Shown: positions 1 through 11,471, counted from the first letter of the stretch. The stretch: DNA of 64,000 nt from Begonia masoniana (GCA_022432975.1 CM039509.1:41512209-41576208); one strand, 5' to 3'. The notes: a model not told the origin generated them from the letters alone. Numbers and translations: made by a program.

Positions 1-874
1 ATTCACACCAAAACGGGTGACGTGCTAAATACAAACAATTTATTCAGAAAATTTTAAAATTCTTAGATTTTACAGTTTATTTCTTACACAATATTTTTTT
101 AGATTATTTACCGCACTATCTTATTATTTTGTGATCACAATGTATATTGGTTATCTCATGTGGTTTTCCTTTCTTTCTTGGTGAAGTTTTTTCGTTGTAA
201 ACCAAGTGTTCGGCTAGGGATCTGCTCTCTTGAGATAAGTTGTTTGATTGGATTTATATCTTGGTCCACCTCTGGGTCATGACATAAATAAATTAGTAAT
301 ATAGAAAATATTTTGTAAATTGGAATTTTGTTACTAACATCTAAAAGACAAAATATTAATCTCACTGCCGTAAGGTTGCAGGATTTCACTATGCATGACA
401 CGAAAATGAGAGTTTGACCGATTTGATCAAAAACTACACGTGGCCCAATGAAAATAGAGCAAGATAATTTGAGTCAACATCAAACAAGTTGACATTAAAT
501 AACATGAAAAATTTACTCAGGAAAAATAACAAATAGAAAAAATACAAGATATTACAGTTTCCATTGTTCTCCTTCATTCTTCGTGAGAAAATTAGTTCTT
601 CCTTGGCAAGAACTCCCCTATTTAATTACTTCTTTTGTTTGACTTGCATGGGGTGTTTGATACTTTTTTTTACATATAGTTTTTTCTTTAATTATTTATT
701 GCTCATCTTATTATTTTGTGATCTTAGGTGGCTTGGCATTCATGTGGGTTTTTTTTTATTTCTTGGTTAAGTCTTTTACTGTAAACCAAGTTTTGGGCTG
801 TGTGATCAGATCCTTTCCTAAGATCGAGTCATTCGACCTGACATTTTGTTTGGACACGTCTCCTGGTTGTGACA
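1..874. other. AT-rich intergenic stretch, no gene seen
   Basis: No convincing coding region. Two diverged copies of one segment can be seen, roughly 95-290 and 680-870. Both have ttattattttgtgatc, then ctcatgtgg or tcatgtggg, then gtaaaccaagt, so an old duplication or two remnants of one repeat is likely. Short open frames on both strands are rich in Phe and Leu from T runs and look accidental. Confidence 0.4.
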
Positions 875-1012
875 TGTGTATTCCTGCCATATGACTGAAA
901 AAACTATTGGAGTTACAAATGCCGCAAGTGGAAGCTAAAAAAATCCTTATTGATAATAAATCATCTATTGCATTAGCAATGAATCCTAAGTTTCATCATA
1001 GAAGAAAGCATA
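875..1012 (+). pseudogene. Copia RNase H remnant, left half (C0)
   Basis: This is the RNase H end of a Ty1/copia polyprotein. The frame reads LKKLLELQMPQVEAKK and then the hallmark DNKSSIALAMNPKFHHRRKH, matching the copia segment DNKSAIALAKNP-F-H-R-KH. A stop codon sits where a Trp is usual just before LKKLL. The frame breaks exactly where copia element C1 begins (TGTTAG at 1013) and resumes after C1 at 33666. The last five bases, GCATA (1008-1012), are the target-site duplication of C1. C0 is therefore older than C1 and was split by it. Confidence 0.8.
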
Positions 1013-1246
1013 TGTTAGAATTTGGTATGATCCGAATCTGTTGGCCGGGTCGCGGCCCCCCATATATTAATATTAGGATTTTACGTTTTCTCTATATATT
1101 GATGTTTAAGTCACAAAACTCATTGTACCAAATTGATATAGTGATTCTACTCTGCCCGTAGTTTTGCTATTTCTAGAGTTTTCACGTAAAAATCGGTATC
1201 ACATTATTTTCTCATTTTTTCTTTTCAATTTCTCGAGCGTTCGTTA

Positions 1247-3599
1247 TGTAACACCCGGCATTTTTGGCCATGTAATTATCTCAGAATTATTGACGGGAGT
1301 AATTTGAGACTAATATAATGAATATTTATTAGAATTGTTGGATGTTTAGTGGAAAAAGAAGATTTCAGAGAAACCAAATCGACGAGCTAAATAGCGGATT
1401 AGTTAGAAACCAATGGAGGGGCAAATTAGGAAGACAATTAAGTTAGTTGGGAGGGCCAATGAATGCAGACAACTTGTTCCAAACTGTTGAAGAAGCGAAT
1501 TTATGTCTTCTGAATTTATGTCTTCTGAATTTATGTCTTCTGAATTTATGTCTTCTGAATTTATGTCTTCTGAATTTATGTCTTCTGAATTTATGTCTTC
1601 TGAATTTATGTCTTCTGAATTTATGTCTTCTGAATTTATGTCTTCTGAATTTATGTCTTCTGAATTTATGTCTTCTGAATTTATGTCTTCTGAATTTATG
1701 TCTTCTGAATTTATGTCTTCTGAATTTATGTCTTCTGAATTTATGTCTTCTGAATTTATGTCTTCTGAATTTATGTCTTCTGAATTTATGTCTTCTGAAT
1801 TTATGTCTTCTGAATTTATGTCTTCTGAATTTATGTCTTCTGAATTTATGTCTTCTGAATTTATGTCTTCTGAATTTATGTCTTCTGAATTTATGTCTTC
1901 TGAATTTATGTCTTCTGAATTTATGTCTTCTGAATTTATGTCTTCTGAATTTATGTCTTCTGAATTTATGTCTTCTGAATTTATGTCTTCTGAATTTATG
2001 TCTTCTGAATTTATGTCTTCTGAATTTATGTCTTCTGAATTTATGTCTTCTGAATTTATGTCTTCTGAATTTATGTCTTCTGAATTTATGTCTTCTGAAT
2101 TTATGTCTTCTGAATTTATGTCTTCTGAATTTATGTCTTCTGAATTTATGTCTTCTGAATTTATGTCTTCTGAATTTATGTCTTCTGAATTTATGTCTTC
2201 TGAATTTATGTCTTCTGAATTTATGTCTTCTGAATTTATGTCTTCTGAATTTATGTCTTCTGAATTTATGTCTTCTGAATTTATGTCTTCTGAATTTATG
2301 TCTTCTGAATTTATGTCTTCTGAATTTATGTCTTCTGAATTTATGTCTTCTGAATTTATGTCTTCTGAATTTATGTCTTCTGAATTTATGTCTTCTGAAT
2401 TTATGTCTTCTGAATTTATGTCTTCTGAATTTATGTCTTCTGAATTTATGTCTTCTGAATTTATGTCTTCTGAATTTATGTCTTCTGAATTTATGTCTTC
2501 TGAATTTATGTCTTCTGAATTTATGTCTTCTGAATTTATGTCTTCTGAATTTATGTCTTCTGAATTTATGTCTTCTGAATTTATGTCTTCTGAATTTATG
2601 TCTTCTGAATTTATGTCTTCTGAATTTATGTCTTCTGAATTTATGTCTTCTGAATTTATGTCTTCTGAATTTATGTCTTCTGAATTTATGTCTTCTGAAT
2701 TTATGTCTTCTGAATTTATGTCTTCTGAATTTATGTCTTCTGAATTTATGTCTTCTGAATTTATGTCTTCTGAATTTATGTCTTCTGAATTTATGTCTTC
2801 TGAATTTATGTCTTCTGAATTTATGTCTTCTGAATTTATGTCTTCTGAATTTATGTCTTCTGAATTTATGTCTTCTGAATTTATGTCTTCTGAATTTATG
2901 TCTTCTGAATTTATGTCTTCTGAATTTATGTCTTCTGAATTTATGTCTTCTGAATTTATGTCTTCTGAATTTATGTCTTCTGAATTTATGTCTTCTGAAT
3001 TTATGTCTTCTGAATTTATGTCTTCTGAATTTATGTCTTCTGAATTTATGTCTTCTGAATTTATGTCTTCTGAATTTATGTCTTCTGAATTTATGTCTTC
3101 TGAATTTATGTCTTCTGAATTTATGTCTTCTGAATTTATGTCTTCTGAATTTATGTCTTCTGAATTTATGTCTTCTGAATTTATGTCTTCTGAATTTATG
3201 TCTTCTGAATTTATGTCTTCTGAATTTATGTCTTCTGAATTTATGTCTTCTGAATTTATGTCTTCTGAATTTATGTCTTCTGAATTTATGTCTTCTGAAT
3301 TTATGTCTTCTGAATTTATGTCTTCTGAATTTATGTCTTCTGAATTTATGTCTTCTGAATTTATGTCTTCTGAATTTATGTCTTCCGATTTTATGTCGTC
3401 CAATTTAGTAGAAGTAAATTCCAGAGAATGTAGCAATATTTTTTTACGAACATTTCCCACTATCTTCAAAGGCTTGAAAACGACTCTAGGTTTCGATTTA
3501 GAGTTTTAAAAAGTAAAAAATTTTCATGTCCAAAATGTCAAAGTCAAACCCAACGTCAGGTCAACGTCCCGTGTCGACCGGCGGGTTCAGGTCGTCACA
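1247..3599 (+). mobile_element. Solo gypsy LTR S1
   Basis: It begins TGTAACACCCGGCATTTTTG, nearly the same as solo LTR S6 at 35779, and ends GGTCGTCACA where S6 ends GGCTGTCACA. It lies inside the C1 5' LTR. No clean 5-bp duplication is seen: the flanks are cgtta and attat, sharing only TTA. This could mean mutation, or recombination between two different insertions. Most of its length is a 15-bp tandem array. No splice-like leader module was found in it. Confidence 0.7.
1497..3385 (+). repeat. 15-bp minisatellite, about 126 copies
   Basis: Unit gaatttatgtcttct is repeated without a visible mismatch for about 1.9 kb. Only the right edge (3386-3410) carries degenerate units. Because 15 is a multiple of 3 and the unit lacks stops in several frames, it opens long frames on both strands (MSSEF, NLCLL and EDINS repeats). 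These are by-products of the repeat, not genes. Confidence 0.97.
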
Positions 3600-3631
3600 A
3601 TTATAGGTGATTAGGGCGTCTCATCTAACAA

Positions 3632-3643
3632 TGATATCAGAGC
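3632..3643 (+). other. Primer binding site of C1 (tRNA-iMet)
   Basis: TGATATCAGAGC begins one base after the CTAACA end of the C1 5' LTR. It matches the usual plant initiator-methionine primer site TGGTATCAGAGC with one change. This fixes the LTR/internal boundary and the orientation of C1. Confidence 0.8.
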
Positions 3644-4106
3644 TTCAGGTTGAAGGTTTTTCGAAAATCAGGGTTTTTATTCGGAGGTATCGAATGATTT
3701 AGATTTGTAATTTCGGTCCGAGAAATTTGCAATTCTTGTTGGAAAAAGAAAATAGAAAAGAAATTTAATTTCTTTATTGAATTGTCTTAGCGTTGAAGAC
3801 TAATTAGGGAAATAAAAAAACAAAAATATGTTGAAAAGCAACTTTTGCTTTGCTGTCATCGTCTCACCACGAAGGAACAGAGAAGGGGTCTTTCTTTCTT
3901 GTCGAAAAGAACAGCAAAGAAGCGTTGCGCCGTTCGCCGTTCGCCGTTCGCCGTTCGCCGTCCGCCGTCCGTAGACCATCGCCAAACAGAGCCCTAGCCG
4001 CACCTCGTTTACTCGACCACGAAGAACAGAACAGTGAGAGAGCAGCCACGAGAAAGAAACAAAAATAGGAGAGACCGCCGTTCTGCACAATGCACCAGAA
4101 CTGCGC
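3644..4106 (+). other. C1 untranslated leader, part 1
   Basis: Leader between the primer site and the E1 insertion. It continues at 23111. It includes a 7-bp repeat (gccgttc, four exact plus two gccgtcc copies, 3929-3970). Short open frames across the repeat on both strands have no recognisable protein features. The last five bases, TGCGC (4102-4106), are the target-site duplication of E1. Confidence 0.6.
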
Positions 4107-4170
4107 TGTAACGCCCGAAATTATATAAAACCGGTTCGGTACTCATACTACTGACCGAACTATGACTTTT

Positions 4171-5478
4171 GACAACACTTCTACTACATCTTCCGATAGG
4201 TCTAATACACGACATCCACCGATCACTAAACGACAACACTTCTACTACATCTTCCGATAGGTCTAATACACGACATCCACCGATCACTAAACGACAACAC
4301 TTCTACTACATCTTCCGATAGGTCTAATACACGACATCCACCGATCACTAAACGACAACACTTCTACTACATCTTCCGATAGGTCTAATACACGACATCC
4401 ACCGATCACTAAACGACAACACTTCTACTACATCTTCCGATAGGTCTAATACACGACATCCACCGATCACTAAACGACAACACTTCTACTACATCTTCCG
4501 ATAGGTCTAATACACGACATCCACCGATCACTAAACGACAACACTTCTACTACATCTTCCGATAGGTCTAATACACGACATCCACCGATCACTAAACGAC
4601 AACACTTCTACTACATCTTCCGATAGGTCTAATACACGACATCCACCGATCACTAAACGACAACACTTCTACTACATCTTCCGATAGGTCTAATACACGA
4701 CATCCACCGATCACTAAACGACAACACTTCTACTACATCTTCCGATAGGTCTAATACACGACATCCACCGATCACTAAACGACAACACTTCTACTACATC
4801 TTCCGATAGGTCTAATACACGACATCCACCGATCACTAAACGACAACACTTCTACTACATCTTCCGATAGGTCTAATACACGACATCCACCGATCACTAA
4901 ACGACAACACTTCTACTACATCTTCCGATAGGTCTAATACACGACATCCACCGATCACTAAACGACAACACTTCTACTACATCTTCCGATAGGTCTAATA
5001 CACGACATCCACCGATCACTAAACGACAACACTTCTACTACATCTTCCGATAGGTCTAATACACGACATCCACCGATCACTAAACGACAACACTTCTACT
5101 ACATCTTCCGATAGGTCTAATACACGACATCCACCGATCACTAAACGACAACACTTCTACTACATCTTCCGATAGGTCTAATACACGACATCCACCGATC
5201 ACTAAACGACAACACTTCTACTACATCTTCCGATAGGTCTAATACACGACATCCACCGATCACTAAACGACAACACTTCTACTACATCTTCCGATAGGTC
5301 TAATACACGACATCCACCGATCACTAAACGACAACACTTCTACTACATCTTCCGATAGGTCTAATACACGACATCCACCGATCACTAAACGACAACACTT
5401 CTACTACATCTTCCGATAGGTCTAATACACGACATCCACCGATCACTAAACGACAACACTTCTACTACATCTTCCGAT
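4171..5478 (-). repeat. 61-bp tandem array, about 21 copies
   Basis: A 61-bp unit containing catcttccgat, catccaccgatcac and taaacgacaac is repeated about 21 times with no visible variation. On the minus strand the unit carries ATCGGAAGATG, GTGATCGGTGGATG and TTGTCGTTTAG, the same words dispersed singly in S3, S4 and G2. The array is therefore an amplification of a segment native to this LTR family. Confidence 0.95.
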
Positions 5479-5791
5479 TACAAAACGAAAAATCTAATAC
5501 TCACATCCCCGTGGACTAAATCCACCGATAGACAAAACTATCGATTTCTGCCGATAGACATTATCTACCGATAGATAAAAAATACTCAACATCTGCCGAT
5601 AGACATTATCTACCGATAGATAAAAAATACTCAACATCTGCCGATAGACATCATCTATCGATAGTCAAAATACTCCAGAAGTTTTGTTCACCTAAGTCAT
5701 AAACAGAATATTAATCAGATTTCTACTAAGCCTCATTCTAATCTATCCAGAAATCTAGGGAAACTAGTTTGGAAGCTTAGTTCATTGTACA
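5479..5791 (-). repeat. Degenerate ATCGG repeats and E1 LTR leader piece
   Basis: 5479-5660 holds imperfect repeats of ctaccgatagataaaaaatactcaa and ctgccgatagacat. 5672-5791 is a leader segment that appears again, with scattered small indels, at 6846-6968. The jump occurs at a shared cagaag. The final GTACA (5787-5791) would be the left duplication of G1. Confidence 0.6.
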
Positions 5792-5927
5792 TGTAATACC
5801 CGGTTTTTATATAGACCAATTCTCTATCTCTTGTAGCTAATGGTGCATTTTATATGGCAATATTAAATGTAGGGTTGGTGGATGACTAGACAAGGGCATA
5901 TGAGTAATTGGAAATTTAAAAAGTGGA

Positions 5928-5944
5928 TAACGTATTTAAGGAAA
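5928..5944 (+). promoter_or_regulatory. Conserved LTR promoter block
   Basis: GGATAACGTATTTAAGG recurs at the same relative place, about 135-150 bp after the LTR start, in both G1 LTRs and in solo LTR S4 (about 31170), whose surrounding sequence differs. TATTTAAGG is TATA-like. It is the most likely transcription start region of this LTR family. G2 LTRs instead have cgatataaatagaaaat (42837 and 52509). Confidence 0.5.
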
Positions 5945-6356
5945 GAGGTTTTGAGTTATTTCACGGTAGCCGCCACCCTTTCCCTCATTTCCTCTCGGTT
6001 TTTCAGCTCGAGCAGCAGGATTCTCCAGGCGATTCCCCTGTTCGATTCTCCTTCAACCTAGGTGAACTCTCCTCGTCTTCTTGTGATTTTAGTAGTTAGA
6101 TAGCTGAGGGAATACAATGTATGAAGTTTCGAGGAAAACGCTATGATTTGGTATAGATTCGGGTTTCTGTGAAATGGGAATGCACGAAGATCCGAACTCC
6201 ATAATTTATTTCCTTAAACTCCTGGATTGTTTAGAATGAAGTATAACTAACATACTGCCTACGATTTTAGGTTTGAGCTAAACCGAAGTAGCTAGCAACC
6301 AAGTAATTCCAGGAGGGCCAGGTAAGTAGAGTTTGTATTTGCCTTCGGGCCTACAT

Positions 6357-6985
6357 CACAAAACTCATCTATTAGCCTAATGCTAAGTAAGTAAAGCAAT
6401 AATGAAATGGAATGCTGAAACATAAATTCCTAAACATGGAGTTTCTACTTTTATCATCGCAGTTGCAGATGCATTTGTTTCTGATCTGATCCCCCTGTGA
6501 AATTGGGAGTTGGATCACTTCTCCCAAAGTCATACATCCTCTCTCTTGATTAAAGGGCGGATTAGTTCCCTTAACAACTGTTCAGATCCCCTGGACATGG
6601 AGTTGGATCACTTCTCCCAAAGTCATACATCCTCTCTCTTGATTAAAGGGCGGATTAGTTCCCTTAACAACTGTTACAGTCTGTTCATTCCTTACCATGA
6701 CATTTTGTAAATTCATTTTCGCAAATTTTCAAATTGAGCATGACATACAACACATTCAAGCATGCACCTACGTATTGGTGATGTAGGCCCGAAGGCACAA
6801 GATACTTTACTTACTGGCTCTCCTGGAAATGCCTCAGTTTTTCAACTACTCAGAAGTTTGTTCACCAAGTCAGTTAAACAGACTATTAATCAGATTTCTA
6901 TAAGGCCTCATTCTAATCTATCCAGAAACTAGGGAAAACAGTTGGAAGCTTAGTTCATGACCGTATACGGTTTTAATGGACCAAA
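6357..6985 (-). repeat. Inverted LTR piece inside G1 5' LTR
   Basis: This stretch is antisense LTR sequence. It contains the reverse of the leader hairpin (gcccgaaggc, 6787-6796), the reverse branch hairpin (6372-6386) and reverse A-type units, including a direct pair at 6510-6580 and 6602-6672. Entry is at ctacatcacaaaa, a string present in both orientations of the LTR. Exit is near 6985, back into G1 sense sequence. Confidence 0.65.
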
Positions 6986-7336
6986 TTCTATATCTCTTGT
7001 AGCTAATGGTGCATTTTATATGGCAATATTAAATGTAGGGTTGGTGGATGACTAGACAAGGGCATATGAGTAATTGGAAATTTAAAAAGTGGATAACGTA
7101 TTTAAGGAAAGAGGTTTTGAGTTATTTCACGGTAGCCGCCACCCTTTCCCTCATTTCCTCTCGGTTTTTCAGCTCGAGCAGCAGGATTCTCCAGGCGATT
7201 CCCCTGTTCGATTCTCCTTCAACCTAGGTGAACTCTCCTCGTCTTCTTGTGATTTTAGTAGTTAGATAGCTGAGGGAATACAATGTATGAAGTTTCGAGG
7301 AAAACGCTATGATTTGGTATAGATTCGGGTTTCTGT

Positions 7337-8778
7337 TAAGGGAACTAATCCACCCCTTAAGTGACATATATGTGGATTCATACCTTGGGAAAAACCGATC
7401 CACCTCCCATTGTATCAGGGATCAATCATCTGTTAAGGGAACTAATCCACCCCTTAAGTGACATATATGTGGATTCATACCTTGGGAAAAACCGATCCAC
7501 CTCCCATTGTATCAGGGATCAATCATCTGTTAAGGGAACTAATCCACCCCTTAAGTGACATATATGTGGATTCATACCTTGGGAAAAACCGATCCACCTC
7601 CCATTGTATCAGGGATCAATCATCTGTTAAGGGAACTAATCCACCCCTTAAGTGACATATATGTGGATTCATACCTTGGGAAAAACCGATCCACCTCCCA
7701 TTGTATCAGGGATCAATCATCTGTTAAGGGAACTAATCCACCCCTTAAGTGACATATATGTGGATTCATACCTTGGGAAAAACCGATCCACCTCCCATTG
7801 TATCAGGGATCAATCATCTGTTAAGGGAACTAATCCACCCCTTAAGTGACATATATGTGGATTCATACCTTGGGAAAAACCGATCCACCTCCCATTGTAT
7901 CAGGGATCAATCATCTGTTAAGGGAACTAATCCACCCTTAAGTGACATATATGTGGATTCATACCTTGGGAAAAACCGATCCACCTCCCATTGTATCAGG
8001 GATCAATCATCTGTTAAGGGAACTAATCCACCCCTTAAGTGACATATATGTGGATTCATACCTTGGGAAAAACCGATCCACCTCCCATTGTATCAGGGAT
8101 CAATCATCTGTTAAGGGAACTAATCCACCCTTAAGTGACATATATGTGGATTCATACCTTGGGAAAAACCGATCCACCTCCCATTGTATCAGGGATCAAT
8201 CATCTGTTAAGGGAACTAATCCACCCCTTAAGTGACATATATGTGGATTCATACCTTGGGAAAAACCGATCCACCTCCCATTGTATCAGGGATCAATCAT
8301 CTGTTAAGGGAACTAATCCACCCTTAAGTGACATATATGTGGATTCATACCTTGGGAAAAACCGATCCACCTCCCATTGTATCAGGGATCAATCATCTGT
8401 TAAGGGAACTAATCCACCCCTTAAGTGACATATATGTGGATTCATACCTTGGGAAAAACCGATCCACCTCCCATTGTATCAGGGATCAATCATCTGTTAA
8501 GGGAACTAATCCACCCCTTAAGTGACATATATGTGGATTCATACCTTGGGAAAAACCGATCCACCTCCCATTGTATCAGGGATCAATCATCTGTTAAGGG
8601 AACTAATCCACCCCTTAAGTGACATATATGTGGATTCATACCTTGGGAAAAACCGATCCACCTCCCATTGTATCAGGGATCAATCATCTGTTAAGGGAAC
8701 TAATCCACCCCTTAAGTGACATATATGTGGATTCATACCTTGGGAAAAACCGATCCACCTCCCATTGTATCAGGGATC
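7337..8778 (+). repeat. Array A1, 97-bp units, about 15 copies
   Basis: The unit begins ttaagggaactaatccac and ends gggatcaatcatctg. Most units are 97 bp. Three units (near 7935, 8128 and 8320) lack one C in the CCCC run and are 96 bp, alternating with 97-bp units, so pairs of units were probably amplified together. Diverged single or double copies of the unit occur in S4 (31705-31880) at the same place in the LTR. Confidence 0.95.
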
Positions 8779-9004
8779 ATCAGACCGGTTGAATGAATGC
8801 AATATAACTGAGGAAGAGGAATGTAGAAATTGCATATTTAGGATTTGCATATCTCTGTACTTCCATCATTTCTTGCTCTGCTTACTTAGCATTAGGCTAA
8901 TAGATGAGTTTTGTGATGTAGGTGTTGAGAATATAGCAGGTGATTTCCTTGATCGTGCAAATGAATAGATGTGGTTGGAGGAGTACTCTCATGTTCTGAT
9001 TCGG

Positions 9005-11030
9005 CAGCTGTGTTTGAGTCGTGACGTCATCGGCAGAAGCTGGATAATTAAGTTATCCTGCTGACGTCATCGGCAGAAGCCTGTTATTTATATATGGCCT
9101 ATTCCGTTGACTAGTCGTCGGCAGCTGTGTTTGAGTCGTGACGTCATCGGCAGAAGCTGGATAATTAAGTTATCCTGCTGACGTCATCGGCAGAAGCCTG
9201 TTATTTATATATGGCCTATTCCGTTGACTAGTCGTCGGCAGCTGTGTTTGAGTCGTGACGTCATCGGCAGAAGCCTGTTATTTATATATGGCCTATTCCG
9301 TTGACTAGTCGTCGGCAGCTGTGTTTGAGTCGTGACGTCATCGGCAGAAGCCTGTTATTTATATATGGCCTATTCCGTTGACTAGTCGTCGGCAGCTGTG
9401 TTTGAGTCGTGACGTCATCGGCAGAAGCTGGATAATTAAGTTATCCTGCTGACGTCATCGGCAGAAGCTGGATAATTAAGTTATCCTGCTGACGTCATCG
9501 GCAGAAGCTGGATAATTAAGTTATCCTGCTGACGTCATCGGCAGAAGCCTGTTATTTATATATGGCCTATTCCGTTGACTAGTCGTCGGCAGCTGTGTTT
9601 GAGTCGTGACGTCATCGGCAGAAGCCTGTTATTTATATATGGCCTATTCCGTTGACTAGTCGTCGGCAGCTGTGTTTGAGTCGTGACGTCATCGGCAGAA
9701 GCTGGATAATTAAGTTATCCTGCTGACGTCATCGGCAGAAGCTGGATAATTAAGTTATCCTGCTGACGTCATCGGCAGAAGCCTGTTATTTATATATGGC
9801 CTATTCCGTTGACTAGTCGTCGGCAGCTGTGTTTGAGTCGTGACGTCATCGGCAGAAGCCTGTTATTTATATATGGCCTATTCCGTTGACTAGTCGTCGG
9901 CAGCTGTGTTTGAGTCGTGACGTCATCGGCAGAAGCCTGTTATTTATATATGGCCTATTCCGTTGACTAGTCGTCGGCAGCTGTGTTTGAGTCGTGACGT
10001 CATCGGCAGAAGCTGGATAATTAAGTTATCCTGCTGACGTCATCGGCAGAAGCCTGTTATTTATATATGGCCTATTCCGTTGACTAGTCGTCGGCAGCTG
10101 TGTTTGAGTCGTGACGTCATCGGCAGAAGCCTGTTATTTATATATGGCCTATTCCGTTGACTAGTCGTCGGCAGCTGTGTTTGAGTCGTGACGTCATCGG
10201 CAGAAGCCTGTTATTTATATATGGCCTATTCCGTTGACTAGTCGTCGGCAGCTGTGTTTGAGTCGTGACGTCATCGGCAGAAGCCTGTTATTTATATATG
10301 GCCTATTCCGTTGACTAGTCGTCGGCAGCTGTGTTTGAGTCGTGACGTCATCGGCAGAAGCCTGTTATTTATATATGGCCTATTCCGTTGACTAGTCGTC
10401 GGCAGCTGTGTTTGAGTCGTGACGTCATCGGCAGAAGCCTGTTATTTATATATGGCCTATTCCGTTGACTAGTCGTCGGCAGCTGTGTTTGAGTCGTGAC
10501 GTCATCGGCAGAAGCCTGTTATTTATATATGGCCTATTCCGTTGACTAGTCGTCGGCAGCTGTGTTTGAGTCGTGACGTCATCGGCAGAAGCTGGATAAT
10601 TAAGTTATCCTGCTGACGTCATCGGCAGAAGCCTGTTATTTATATATGGCCTATTCCGTTGACTAGTCGTCGGCAGCTGTGTTTGAGTCGTGACGTCATC
10701 GGCAGAAGCTGGATAATTAAGTTATCCTGCTGACGTCATCGGCATAAGTAGGACATTCTGCTTAGCCGTTTAGCAATCGGCAGAAGTTAGATAATGGGTT
10801 TATCTGGCTGACGTCACCGGCAGGAGAAGCTGGATAATTAAGTTATCCTGCTGACGTCATCGGCAGAAGCTGGATAATTAAGTTATCCTGCTGACGTCAT
10901 CGGCAGAAGCCTGTTATTTATATATGGCCTATTCCGTTGACTAGTCGTCGGCAGCTGTGTTTGAGTCGTGACGTCATCGGCAGAAGCCTGTTATTTATAT
11001 ATGGCCTATTCCGTTGACTAGTCGTCGGCA
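9005..11030 (+). repeat. Array B1, mixed 77-bp and 40-bp units
   Basis: Two unit types alternate irregularly: a 77-bp unit (gctgtgtttgagtcg...) and a 40-bp unit (agctggataattaagttatc...), about a dozen of the latter. Both contain the palindrome TGACGTCA followed by TCGGCAGAAG. Diverged units survive at about 10743-10830, which suggests the array grew from older, less uniform repeats. Confidence 0.93.
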
Positions 11031-11320
11031 GGGGCGTTTGACCTCTGTCACCCCATCGGTATTTAACGATTTAAACTTTTACTTCCTTCAACTAATTATT
11101 CCTTAACACTTCAACTGATTCTTTCAAACATTATTTTACAGTTTTTATTAATTCACATCTTGTCTAAATGATTTTCCGCTGCAAGTTTTAAACATTTTTA
11201 GGTTTTAATAAGCATCAAATCTTGATCCTCGAGTGAAATTGTAAATTGCTCCGAGAGTTCTTGGTGATGTTTGCGTTAGTGGTAACGAACCGGGTTCAGA
11301 TAACTCGGGGCGTTACAGGT

Positions 11321-11332
11321 TGGTATCAGAGA
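11321..11332 (+). other. Primer binding site of G1
   Basis: TGGTATCAGAGA follows the LTR end (11317) after three bases. It matches the initiator-Met tRNA 3' complement used by plant gypsy elements. The G2 site at 47739 has the fully standard TGGTATCAGAGC. Confidence 0.85.
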
Positions 11333-11471
11333 CATTCAGTTAAACCGTTCAAAAGATTACTCATCAGTGCCAATCATTGCATGGAAGTGCTCCAACAACT
11401 GTAAGTGTTTACCTTGACCTTAGTTATTAGATATTTACGAGCATACTTAACCCTGTCCAGGAATTTAGCAT

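Larger units (their letters stand above)
1013..3630 (+). repeat. 5' LTR of C1, interrupted by solo LTR S1
   Basis: The LTR parts are 1013-1246 and 3600-3630, together about 265 bp. They align with the 270-bp 3' LTR at 33396-33665. Shared stretches include tttacgttttctctatatat and tcattgtacc, and the ends are TGTTAG and CTAACA. The intervening 1247-3599 is an inserted gypsy LTR. The initiator-Met primer site follows directly after 3630. Confidence 0.82.
6322..8921 (+). promoter_or_regulatory. Structured intron-like leader module, G1 5' LTR
   Basis: Donor CAG|GTAAGT at 6322, UUCG hairpin GCCTTCGGGC (6341-6350), CCTACATCAC (6350-6359), hairpin TTAGC-ATTAG-GCTAA at 8886-8900, acceptor TTTTGTGATGTAG|G ending 8921. 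Array A1 and the inverted E1 piece lie inside it. The acceptor segment is the exact complement of CCTACATCACAAAA. Confidence 0.5.
5792..11317 (+). repeat. 5' LTR of G1, expanded to 5.5 kb
   Basis: It starts TGTAATACCC and ends GGGCGTTACA just before the primer site. Order: promoter-like block with GGATAACGTATTTAAGG, splice-like leader, an inverted piece (about 6357-6985), a second copy of the promoter block (6990-7336), 97-bp array A1, a unique block (8779-9000), array B1, and a unique tail (11031-11317) with GGTTCAGATAACTCG. Relative to S4 it lacks the unique block that begins aactgttgaggcgg in the 3' LTR. Confidence 0.8.

Noticed and set aside
1403..3509. Long open frames of 650-690 codons on both strands
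   Set aside because: They are produced by the 15-bp repeat, whose unit is a multiple of 3 and lacks stops. Three frames read through the same DNA, with no domain, start context or codon bias.
1242..3604. A 4-bp TTAT duplication around S1
   Set aside because: It needs the LTR to start GTAACA and end CACAA, against the TG...CA ends of its close relative S6. I leave the duplication unresolved.
7337..8778. CRISPR-like array of direct repeats
   Set aside because: Units are contiguous, with no unique spacers, in a plant LTR. The same holds for arrays at 9005-11030, 16788-19890 and 4171-5478.
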